From Marsupella aquatica (Eukaryota; Marchantiophyta): a stretch of DNA of 64,000 nt. Positions within the stretch are counted from its first letter, which is position 1, and each line of letters opens with the position of its first letter. The notes below the pieces were generated by a model that was not told the origin of the DNA, made no database searches, and saw only the letters and a list, made by a program, of their open reading frames with translations. The position numbers and the translations under genes are program-made. This document shows, one piece after another, positions 24,760 through 34,900 of the stretch. The DNA lies in NCBI GenBank assembly GCA_973895155.1, contig OZ316895.1, positions 7,998,001 to 8,062,000 on the forward strand, written 5' to 3'.

Positions 24760-25977
24760 GTGAAATCCATCCAAGAGGGAGTTTCAAGCGGCTCTGTGGA
24801 GCAGCCCACAGCATCTAGACCTCTGTTTGTCAACCTTCGATCAGGCCCAAAGTTGATTGGATCACATAAGTCACGGAAGGGCTCAGAGACTGTCCGTGCC
24901 CTAAGGCGATCCGATCAATTAGAAGAAGGTGAATCTGTTATCTCAAAAGGAATTCCTGATTCACCAAAGAACTTAATTGGGATACCACTTGAAGGAGAGA
25001 ATCCTGACATTTTCTCACATTCCGATGGTGCGAATCCATTGAGTGAAATAGGGAGTTCATCTTCTAGCGAGAAGAGCAGTAGCTCAGGAAATAGCAGTCA
25101 TTCCAGCAGCTCGAGTTGTGTGAGTCCTCAAGGGACTACCAATCCTTTTGCTAAGCCATTCACACTTCCTGTTGCTACTCGTTCAGCCCTCCCTGTTATT
25201 TCTATTTTTCCTACACCAACCATGGCTCGAAACAATGTGAGATATGATAGGTTCTTTGGCACTTCAAAGGAGGATGCAGAAGTGTATCTCAAGGAGTTTG
25301 AAGCTGCGGCAGCATCCAATGGACAAAGCCAGGATGCTGAGAAGGCCAACTGGTTTGGAGGCTTGATGAAGAAAGGTGCTCAAAAATGGTACGACCGTTT
25401 CCCTGACAAGCAGGATTGGGGAAAATTGAAGGCTGCATTCCTGGCTAAATATAAAGAGGAAGGAGCAGCTGCTCAAGCTTTTGCACGGATTTCCCATCTG
25501 CACATGAAGAAACACGGATCGGTGAGGAAGTATGCAGATAAGTTGCTGGATTTGGTGGATCAGTACAGCCCAGCCACTTCCAAGTCGACGGGGAAGGATT
25601 GGTTCATCAATGGATTGCCATCTCGGATTGCTCGATATGTGAGGCGGGAAGGAGGCACAACCTTGGAAGAAGTTCAGGAAGCGGCTCAGAAGTATGTGGA
25701 TTCAGAAATCTCAGAGAAGAAGCGAGTCAAAAAAGACTTAAAGAAAGATAAAAAGAAAAAGAAGAAAAAGTCTAGATCTAAGTCAGATTCTGAGATGGAG
25801 GAAACAGATAGCAGTACCAGTGATGGGGATGACAATACGGATTCCAGTACAAGTGGAAGTTCAAGTTCAAGTTCGGATTCTGAAAAGGCCGTTCCTAAGA
25901 AGAAGAAGACCCCTGTCAATGGATTGGCAAACCAACTGCATCTTCTAAGTGGCCACTTACCCCCATTTTACCTTTAG
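24760..25977 (+). CDS. Gypsy gag (capsid-type) frame
   Basis: 405 codons. A Ser-rich N-terminal half is followed by a retrotransposon gag domain (about residues 160-310: RFFGTSKEDAEVYLKEFE, AQKWYDRFPD, WFINGLPSRIARYVRR). A long Lys-rich tract (about 325-345) and an acidic/Ser tract close it. No zinc knuckle follows: the frame ends in a short fusion to sequence that then continues into integrase, so protease and reverse transcriptase are deleted at about 25930-25980. Confidence 0.75.
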   Translation: MKSIQEGVSSGSVEQPTASRPLFVNLRSGPKLIGSHKSRKGSETVRALRRSDQLEEGESVISKGIPDSPKNLIGIPLEGENPDIFSHSDGANPLSEIGSSSSSEKSSSSGNSSHSSSSSCVSPQGTTNPFAKPFTLPVATRSALPVISIFPTPTMARNNVRYDRFFGTSKEDAEVYLKEFEAAAASNGQSQDAEKANWFGGLMKKGAQKWYDRFPDKQDWGKLKAAFLAKYKEEGAAAQAFARISHLHMKKHGSVRKYADKLLDLVDQYSPATSKSTGKDWFINGLPSRIARYVRREGGTTLEEVQEAAQKYVDSEISEKKRVKKDLKKDKKKKKKKSRSKSDSEMEETDSSTSDGDDNTDSSTSGSSSSSSDSEKAVPKKKKTPVNGLANQLHLLSGHLPPFYL

Positions 25978-26856
25978 CCCCTTTTGAAAAGTGGGGGATT
26001 GACTTTATTGGCCCCATCTCCCCAGCTGTTCGGCAAGTCGCAGTAAGTCTGTATATTATTCTTGCAACGGATTATGCCACCAAGTGGGTGGAGGCTAAAG
26101 CCACAAGGAAAAATGAGGCCAACACTGCTACTGCATTTTTATTTGAACATATTATTACTCGCTTTGGCTGCCCTCAAACTGGTGAGTGACCGTGGCCTGC
26201 ACTTCCTAAACTCCACCATTGAGTTGATTACGGATTTATATCTCATTAAGCACCGCAAGACTACTCCATATAATCCACGAACAAATGGCTTGACAGAACG
26301 TGCTAATGGAATTATGGGGAAGATCTTAAATAAAATGGTGGATTCTCACAAGACTGACTGGGATTTAAAACTGCATTCTGCACTTTGGGCCTATCGAACA
26401 GCTGAAAAAATCACTACTCTTAGAACTCCATTTTACTTAACCTATGGGTTTGATAGCATTATTGCTATTGAGTTTTCCATTCCTATCGAGAGATTACTTG
26501 TTCCTGAGAGGCTCACTTCTGAAGAAAGTCTAGATAGTCGGTTGGTTGACATCACTAGGTTAGAAGAAAATAGACTTTTAGCTCTAGAACATACTATTGT
26601 AGTCCAGGGTCGAAGGAAACAATCTTATGATAAACGGCTTAAACAGGTTCAGTTCGCCAATGGTGATTTAGTGTTAGTTTTTGATTCCCGTTACATGCTT
26701 TTTCCGGGTAAATTGCACACCCACTGGATAGGACCTTATCGAGTAGACAAGATTTGGGCTAATGGCTCAGTCACCTTAAGAACTCTAGATGGTCAGTTGT
26801 TAGATACTAGAATTAATGGCTTTAGATTAAAGCGTTATCATATGCCTTACTCTTAA
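25978..26856 (+). pseudogene. Gypsy integrase, C-terminal two thirds
   Basis: The first part (25978-26188) reads PFEKWGIDFIGPISPAV and DYATKWVEAKATRKNEA, the start of an integrase core. A frame change near 26185 then leads into VSDRGLHFLNSTIE and HRKTTPYNPRTNGLTERANG, which hold the second Asp and the Glu of the D-D-E triad. It ends with a GPYRV / LDGQLL integrase tail and shows no chromodomain. The frameshift and missing upstream pol make it non-functional. Confidence 0.8.
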
Positions 26857-26949
26857 ATGGTTTGTGGGGACACGGCACCATTTGAGGAGGGGGCTATATA
26901 GTTAGGAAGAGTCTTTTATGCAAATTTTTGAAAATTTTATTTTTTAGAA

Positions 26950-27082
26950 GGATGCCTCTTAGCGGCGTCCCAAATAAGTTAAATAAGTTACACTATAGAC
27001 GGACACTGTTTAGTGGCGTCCAACTACGGGTGACCCGATTATGGGACCTCGGTTTACTGAAGGACGCCACCGAGAGGCGTCC
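26950..27082. repeat. Three 21-bp palindromes downstream of gypsy integrase
   Basis: Sites at 26950-26970, 27001-27021 and 27062-27082, near-regular spacing of 51 and 61 bp, same consensus arms GGACGCC and GGCGTCC as in the leader. The last is perfect in both arms. They lie in non-coding DNA between integrase and the third ORF. Confidence 0.8.
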
Positions 27083-27289
27083 CACAGAGCATTTTTTTTT
27101 TGTCGGTGAAGTCGAAGGACACTCGTGAATTACGGCCCGATACCCTAACAACTGCTGCTCGACCTTTCAACATGGCGATGGCGGCTGAGGAAGGCGCGCA
27201 CCTCGACTGACATTGCGGGCTGATGAGTGGAGCGTTTGGACTGATTCAAGCTGGAGAGGGAGTGCAAGGACCAGACAAAGAAGTGGAGT

Positions 27290-28913
27290 GCAGAAATTGG
27301 AAGCAATCTCAAGTGTTTGGCGAACGATGGCCAGCGAAGTGGACCTGTTTTGTGGAGTCATGACAGAGAAATATACAACTCGGGCTCCTCGACCAGAATA
27401 CCCTCAAACAAAGGAAGGTATGAAACGCCTAACGGAGAACCTGGCTAAGATGGGCCTCGACTTCTTGATTAAGTTGTCGTGGTCAATTCTCGATGGTTCA
27501 CTACTTGAGCAGAGCACTTTTCGACCCAAGAAGCGGAAGCACAATGAGGGCATTCGAGCCAATCCAGAAGCTTGGACATTAAAAGTGATTGCCAAAGCTT
27601 ATAGGACACCAAGGAAAGGGAAAGGATTGTTGGATGGAGAGACCGAGCATCGTGGTTATGTGGAGAGCAAGTTTCAGCCCCAATCGTGGCAGAGAAGGAG
27701 CGGATGGATGATTGTGCATTGTTTGGACCTCCTTGACCTGACTCCTGTTTTTGCATTTCTGATCCCTATTCTGAAACCTGAGAAGCAAACCAGGATTTCT
27801 CTAGCACTACCACCATCGTTGTTTCTCTAGAAGGCAAGGAGCAAATCAATTGGTCCCAAATTCTATTTGATGTCATTCATACTCAGGTGCAGAATCAGAT
27901 TTCTAGGATGGCTCAGAAGATTATCAAATTTTCTTATCTTCCTTCTTACAGTGCTCATATCTATTGGAGTGAGAAATGTCTGAATGATGAAGAGAAGATT
28001 AAGTTGGAGTTCTTATTTCCTTCGACTGAAAAACCGAAGCTCAAGAAGCGAAAGCTACCTAAGCCAGCATCAAACGAACCTGGTTCTTCTCAAGCTTCAC
28101 CCTCGGATTCGACTCTTCTTGATCAGATTTGTGACATTTTGAATTGCACTAGACTGAATGTGGTTGATGCTGTGACTGAATTAAGACGAGATTTGGACAT
28201 CATCGCTGGACGCCATACAGAAGCAGAACCGGTTGATGAGGACCAGGAACTATCCGAGAAGGAGACATTTGATGTTGATGCTGACTCAGAAGAGATTCCT
28301 GTCAATTCATCTCCACCCGCAGCTTGTAGTCCTTCTGCATCGGTTCCTGCTGAAGAAATACCACCAGAAGTCGAGCCTACTCCAGTGGCACCAGTACCTG
28401 TAGCTCCTGCTTTTGTTCATACTTCACCTCTAGAGTCAGTACCACCTCAGATTTTCAAGTTGCATCAATGGAGTCCAGCAGAATGGAATTATCGATTCAG
28501 TGAGCTGGTGAATCAGGCTGCCTTCAGCAGAAGACAAATTTTGCCACCTGTTTCCCCACCAGTTATTCATGGTCGTCAGCAGAGCTACTTACACTTGTCC
28601 AAATCTGCTTTTGCCCATTGATATGCTCAGATCCTGCCGACTGGAGTCTATTGAGATGTGGAACTGGGTTTACCATTGTCGCAGAGTTTATGCCCCTTTT
28701 CCACCACCTCATCCAGATTTTAAGTGGCCATTTGCTTACTTTACATGGGTAGGCCCTGACGGATTAATGATTAGAAAACAGAAGGATGACACTTTAGTAG
28801 AATTCAGAGGTAAACTCAAGAAGATTATGGCTATTAAAGGCAAGACCACCAAGGGAAGGCAACAGATTCAATGGATAGCTCAATTACCTACTATCCAAAA
28901 AGATGTGGTATAG
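27290..28913 (+). pseudogene. Gypsy extra ORF after integrase (plant transposon protein-like)
   Basis: Three frames form one broken gene. The first (to 27830) is basic (VMTEKYTTRAPRPEYP, LTENLAKMGLDF). The sequence continues in another frame at about 27832 (INWSQILFDVIHTQVQNQIS), runs through a Pro/Glu-rich acidic stretch to 28621, and then on in a third frame to 28913 (YAPFPPPHPDFKWPFAYFTW). Position and texture suit the extra ORF of Athila/Tat-like gypsy elements. I recognise no catalytic motif. Confidence 0.5.
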
Positions 28914-30097
28914 CCGGAAGAATCGAAAGTGACACTTTTCACTTAAAGACCAAGGTTTCGATCCCTTTAAGAATCGAAAGTGACACTTTTCACTTAAAGA
29001 CCAAGGTTTCGATCCCTTTAAGAATCGAAAGTGACACTTTTCACTTAAAGACCAAGGTTTCGATCCCTTTAAGAACAAAATAGGAATGGATTGAATGATT
29101 GTAATTGTTTTGAAGACTTAAGAGTATCACTCAACCAAATCTTCAAACAAAAGAGAAACAAATGGATAAACTAACAAAATGAACAGAAAAGATTAATTCC
29201 CAAGTCATGGATTATGGAAAAGCTTTTAGAACCAAGGTCCAATGGATTGAATCTCCACTGCCACTTATCGTGTTAACAAGATTGCAACAAATCTCGTTTC
29301 AATTGCTCTTCTCCATCACCATGAAAATATAAACAGAAAGGGTAAATGCTCACAAACACCAAAGTAGCTTTTTGGTGACCGATACAATGATACTCACTAA
29401 AATGCCGTCAACATGGATAGAACTTCGGCGATACGCAACTTCGATCTATCACTAGTGGGTATGTCAAAGTAAGGGTAACGGTACTAACTATTCTGAAATC
29501 AGAATCTTGCTCCTTTTTATCCACATTTATCATTGAATCCTTAGTGATTCTTGACCCACAAGCAATTCTTATTTGAATTCATCTGATCTTGGAAATTTGT
29601 AATGAAAACTCAGGCACCAACAGGAATAAATTCATTACATCACAAAGGAAGTGTTTTATTTCATTCATAAATCATTCTCAAAAGCAATGATTACAAAGGA
29701 AGGAGGGAAACTTGCAAAAGTTTGCAATACTGAATACAAGCTTCACTGGAAAATAAAAAGGAAAACAATAATCTTATAGGTCTAAGTGGAGCATAAAAAG
29801 GGGAAATGAAAAGTCTTGCCTTTTCAAAACTTAGAAAAATAATAATAAAAATTGAGTACTAAACTAAGGTAGAAAAAGATCACTAAATAACTAGGGTAAA
29901 TGGGTAACAAAAATCTGTCTTCGAACTTCCGCCGAGTATCGTCCTTCATAAGTTTGGTCTCCATGGGACACCTCTCAGAAGCATCCTTCACAAGTATTGT
30001 CAGCAAGGTAAAGTTGGGTACCAAAATGCAATTAATTTGTGAACTTTGCATCTTATTTACATCTTCCATTGATTTTGCGAAAAATTCAGGTGTCACA
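28904..30097 (-). repeat. Gypsy LTR in inverted orientation
   Basis: It begins TGTGGTATAGCC and ends GGTGTCACA on the plus strand, the reverse complement of the left LTR. It differs from the left copy by scattered substitutions and by three copies instead of one of a 51-bp unit (28921-29073, unit starting AATCGAAAGTGACACTTTTC). A normal element would carry this LTR in the other orientation. Confidence 0.88.
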
Positions 30098-30905
30098 TAC
30101 CCCTTACCTTATAAGTGAATTATTGTTTGTGGATCCCATCACCCTATAGCGATTCTTAACGTCAAAGAGACTGGGACAATTAGGTCCCTGGAAATATTTT
30201 TCAAGTGTTGTATCAAAGTAATGTGTTTTGTTGCATGAGTCTTATGTGAACACCTATGACTGTGTAAACAAAGCATGTTGGATCATGGAGCAACTTGGAT
30301 GATGAAGGGATTTCATTGGATCTCTAAATTCAGTTGGTGATACTCATACTTCCCCCTAATTTGGAATTGTTTTGACTTTCATGATCATTGAAGCTAGTTG
30401 ACTAGATCAATTTCAATTCTGGATCATTTCCGTGACAATTGCAATTCATTACTTATCTCCTACTTGTCTCCAAATCATTGGCTAATTATGAACCCAAACT
30501 AAGCATTTCAATACCAGAGGGTTGTCTCCACTTCTTTTGTTCCTCTCAACATTTTATAGTACTAACTGGTTGAATTGGAAGTTTCATTCCAAATGGCCCT
30601 CAAGCCATTTTTTAAAATCATGAAAACCAAATGGGTTGAGGGCCCATGATCTTGTTAGTATTGACATAATCTGCCAATCTTAGACCCATTCCCGATGTTG
30701 TGACTTTGTAAAATGTTTCTAAGTGTAGCACAAAGCACCCCTATTTAAGAAAAACAAACTCTTTTAATTTGGAAATAATTAAATAATAATATTTTAATAT
30801 AAAATCAATTTTCTAAAAAACTAAATCATTCAACTAAAAACCTCAAATGTTTTGTTGCAAGATCCTTGGATAAAAGCATCACTAAATTCCATCAAATAAC
30901 CCTGA
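30098..30905. other. Intergenic, AT-rich, no gene seen
   Basis: No frame with recognisable content. The sequence is AT-rich with long runs of A and T at 30770-30830. Confidence 0.5.
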
Positions 30906-31343
30906 GAGCATCTCCTCCGTGTTAACGGGGTTCACTCACTGCATACATTAAATAATGCTTATTTTGACACTCTAACTTTAGTATACTGGGTCTATGGGCT
31001 GAGTAGTGTGAAAGTCCAACCCCAATGGACATGTGATATTCTAAATACAGGGTTTCTTGAAAATGCATGTTAGACTGCAGAATGTTAAACTGCCTCCATC
31101 CCGCGGAAGAAAGGCTTTCCTCCACCTTATGATCCATATCTGCTGTATCAAGTCAAGAACCCCGTGGATGGAGCAGATCGGGATTTGGCCTCCACAATCC
31201 CGTTCCTGCAAGAGAAAACCCTGTGAACAAAAAATACGGTCCCATTTCCATTCTCCCGTAGGGGTTGTCTTTTTTACATTGCTTAACGGGGTTGATGAAA
31301 ATCCCGGTTCCCGTTAGCCAACCACACTGCGTAGGAGATGCTC
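30906..31343. mobile_element. MITE-like element, 438 bp
   Basis: The ends are inverted repeats: left GAGCATCTCCTCCG, right (reverse complement) GAGCATCTCCTACG, followed inside by GTTAACGGGG and GCTAACGGGA respectively. Flanking bases are TGA on the left and TTA on the right, so a 3-bp target copy as in PIF/Harbinger MITEs is possible but not exact. It has no coding capacity. Confidence 0.65.
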
Positions 31344-31881
31344 TTAAATAATTCATTGACATATTAGACATTTAAATTGCCCTGCTGGTAATAAGTTGCT
31401 TCTTATTACCAGTAACATGCATGAAAGGACTGGCAACGTTCTTATTGCATGTTACAATAGTCCATAGTAACATGCATGAAAGCACATGCTCCGGCTGGGT
31501 TGGGCAGCAAAAACAAGACAAGAAAGTATTACAAAATTTAACAAGTGTGTCGTTGGACTATGCAATGCTAGGCTCTGCCTTCAGAGCTCATCTAAAAAAT
31601 ATAGCCAAGCTCACCAGTGGGAGACCTTCTCTGGTTATCAAACATTTTCTTAATCTGTCATTAGCTTTCCCCATTTCGTCCTGAATAAAGACTGCTCTAG
31701 TGATGTCCTCTCACCTGGAGTCAGTTTGCAGACTGATTTAGTCCTGTCACCTGGAGTGTCAAGCAAGCTAGGCTCGTTTTGATCATTTTTTAATAAAAGC
31801 AACAATCTCAATTCAACTATTTGAATCCATCTCTGCAGTTGTACGTGTGCTACAGTAGTTACTTGACTTGGAACATCCTAA
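31344..31881. other. Intergenic between MITE and ABCB pseudogene
   Basis: No gene seen. Short words recur: AGTAACATGCATGAAAG occurs twice (about 31408 and 31447) and TGTCACCTGGAGT-like words twice (about 31711 and 31746). Confidence 0.4.
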
Positions 31882-31956
31882 GAGCAAGGTAGACATTCGG
31901 AGCTGCTGGCGAAGGACGGGGTATATGCTTCGTTAGTGAAGTTGCAAACAATGTAG
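31882..31956 (+). pseudogene. Inverted last-exon fragment of an ABCB gene
   Basis: Twenty-four codons and a stop on the plus strand read EQGRHSELLAKDGVYASLVK and on to LQTM. This matches the very end of ABCB copy 1 ([20 protein letters not shown], minus strand, just before its stop at 2012). It directly abuts the minus-strand pseudogene that starts at about 31985. It is therefore the 3' tip of the second copy in flipped orientation. Upstream of 31882 the resemblance stops. Confidence 0.88.
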
Positions 31957-31984
31957 ATGAGTAGTCGGCTGATTCGCCGACTCC

Positions 31985-34900
31985 AGGTGATAAATCCGAA
32001 GGACAAGGACCGACTGGGAGTAGAGATTGCCATCCCAACCCCAAGCACGACAAACATTTCCGCCCAAAATGCGACATCCTTCTTCAATTTCTCTGGGGGC
32101 TCGAAGAAGGCATTGATCGCGTTGGAGAGGAGCAAACCAAATACGGGGAAAATCATGCCTGAAGCAGCAGCTGCGACTGATCCTATGAGAAACAAGGGCA
32201 ATTCTGGCCGGTTTAGCTTCACCAGGCGCATAAGGGACACATCAAGTGCTCTTGTTTCTCCTCCTTTTCCTTCCTTCTCTTTCCCTTTCTCCATATCGTC
32301 CCCAATCCCTGATTTTTGTGACGGCACTCCAGTTGCATTTGCCCTCATACTACCCTCCCGGCTCAATCTCTTACTTCCAAACAGACTATGACGACAGTGC
32401 AGCTCTGAAACTACCAGTTCTCTTTGATGAATGAAAACTACTGTTGTCCCGTTTCAATAATGGAGTCTCCTCCGGTTCAGGAACATAATCCGGATCTGTG
32501 ACTATGACAGATTCATCAGTGTGTTCGCTTTCCCTGTGAACCTCTTGTAGACGTATAAGTTGAGAGTAAGCACCATCCAGTTTTTGAATCAGCTCATCAT
32601 GGATACCTGCCGAAACAAATTCCCTCTGTAAGGCAATGCACATTGATTTCAAGTCAAGTTAACCTTACTTCGCATAATGAATTAAGATCACCAAATGAGG
32701 ATTCCAAAAGTAATTTGTAAGACACTGATTGCCTTACCGGTTTCGACAACTACACCGCGCTCAATAACAGCTATCATATCTGCATTTCGAATGGTGGTCA
32801 GTCTATGAGCTATAACCACTGTTGTTCGGTGCGTCGTGATCTTGTCAAGAGCATCCTGGACGACACGTTCCGACTGGGCATCCAAGGCACTAGTAGCCTC
32901 GTCCAACAGAAGTATCCGTGGGTTCTTCAGAATGGCTCGAGCGATTGCGACACGTTGTTTTTGGCCACCGGATAATTGAATTCCACGCTCCCCTACCATC
33001 GTGTCATAACCCTGGTGTTTCAAGATATCAAAGGAGTTGTTGACAACTGAACAGAGCTTTCTTACCACTGGCATTCTTGCATCTTCATATGACCTTCCCC
33101 GACAGTCACCCGGAACAGAATCGAAATGGGTCCTAAGAGAATCTAGTTTTTGTAAGTGGCAAGGATGAGAAGACGCACCCACAAGCAAACTACGCATACA
33201 TAAATGGAAGACTGTAATAGAGACTTGAGTGAGCACAAGGCTGTACACAGCAAATTAATTGACTCTGAAAGGGAGACTAGTGTGTACGCAGCAAATAAAT
33301 TACGAAAAGGTTGGAACAAATTGAACCAATCGTACCTGCGGGACTTTGGTGATAAACTGAGCAGCATTGGCAACACGCGCTGCCATCTCGATCTCATCCA
33401 TCGTTGCGTCCTGATTACCATATGCAATGTTGTCCCTTATGGAAGTGCTGAACAACACTGGCTCCTGACTAACTAGTCCAATTTGTTGACGCAGCCATTG
33501 CAGCTGGATGGTCCTGATGTCCATTCCGTCGACGAGCACTGCACCCGAGTGGGTGTCATAAAATCTCTCTATCAGACTGACAACCGTGGATTTCTCGCTT
33601 CCACTCTCCCCCACTAGAGCCACAGTCTTGCCTGATGGTATCTTTAACGAGTAATTGGAAAAGACAGTCACATCAGGTCGAGTGGGGTAGTGAAAGTCAA
33701 CGTTCCGAAGCTCGACATCACCCTAGATCTTATCTGGGACCAATCCGCTCAAGTCATACACATCTATTGGTGGATTTCGCTCTATCGTTTCGTAGATTTT
33801 GTAAGCAGCCGATCTACCAATCGCAATTGCAGTTATACACGGAGATGCTTGACCCAAACTCCTGAACGAACAAAAACATGGAAGGATTTCTTCAGTCTGA
33901 ATACAAAAATAACTTCTCCCTTTCCCTAATCGAATAGATCAAGAGAGGTATTTCACAACGACAGTTCTACAACCCGTTCCACCTGGAGAAACCAGTGAAA
34001 TAATGACCAGCAAGGGTAGACTAACGTGGGACTAACATGAGACTCACTGTCCAAGGCACGAGCAGCAAAAGGAATTTACGGTAGTAGGGCTAAGTGCAAC
34101 TTACATGGCTCCCATCAGTATAGCGAAGATGACATTGATAACTTCACCACCACTGAAATGCTCATGGAGAACGAGCTGCGACCCGTACCAAAGGGCCAGC
34201 CCGTAAGCTGCAAACATGAGTCTCAAAACAGATCCGAACCCGCCTCCAGAGATCACGCTTATCCATATGCCTGCTCTCTCAGCTTTTTGCAGCTCTGTTT
34301 CATAGTCTTGGACTGCTTTCTTCTCCTCCGTAAATGATGCAACCTACAATTATAGAATCTTTATATATCAAAACTAAGTTCCAGCTTGGGCAGGAAAAAC
34401 AACGGAGCACATGGGTTTGTACTGCTAAGAATCCAATCAGATACATTGTCGAATGCAGCTTAGTCTAACAAAGTACAATTCTCGTCACGACACTCGTGTG
34501 ATAAATGTTGCACATGCATGGAGTGCAAGAAAATAGTCCGAACAATTTCGATGTACGTATGAACAGATTTCAACCATTCTGAATTCTATGTACAACACGT
34601 AAGAGCTTCATCCTTGGTGCCCAACACTAAAAGAAGTTCAATCAGTCTTAATTACTGTTCTGATGGAGCCAACGACTTGCTCCACGACCCTGCCAGCTCC
34701 CGCATAAGCAGCTTGGGATCTCTGTGACATTTTTGAAATCAACACCCCTGTGATAGTACCGAGTCCGAGAATGACGGGAATTGTTGTCATAACGACGAGT
34801 GTGAGTTTCCAACTCTTTTCCAAGGCGACGACGTAGCCGCCCACGAACGTTACGAAGATCTGGATGAACTTGCCAGCCTGCAAAGCATATCGAGGAAATG

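Larger units (their letters stand above)
15610..30097 (+). mobile_element. Rearranged Ty3/gypsy-type LTR element with facing LTRs and a nested copia
   Basis: The left LTR (15610-23231, plus orientation, TGTGACACC...TACCACA) is interrupted by a copia element. The right LTR (28904-30097) is the same sequence in the opposite orientation. Between them lie a tRNA-Asp-type primer site, a protease fragment, a gag frame, a C-terminal integrase frame and a further ORF, all on the plus strand. Protease precedes gag and reverse transcriptase is missing, so this is not a simple copy. Flanking bases GACCC and TACCC differ at one position, which is weak support for a target duplication. The interior may be two elements joined. 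Confidence 0.75.

Noticed and set aside
25686-25919. Minus-strand frame opposite the gypsy gag (Ser/Leu/Phe-rich).
   Set aside because: It is the shadow of the Lys- and Ser-rich tract of gag on the plus strand.
31153-31371. ORF inside the MITE.
   Set aside because: It spans the element end and has no recognisable content.
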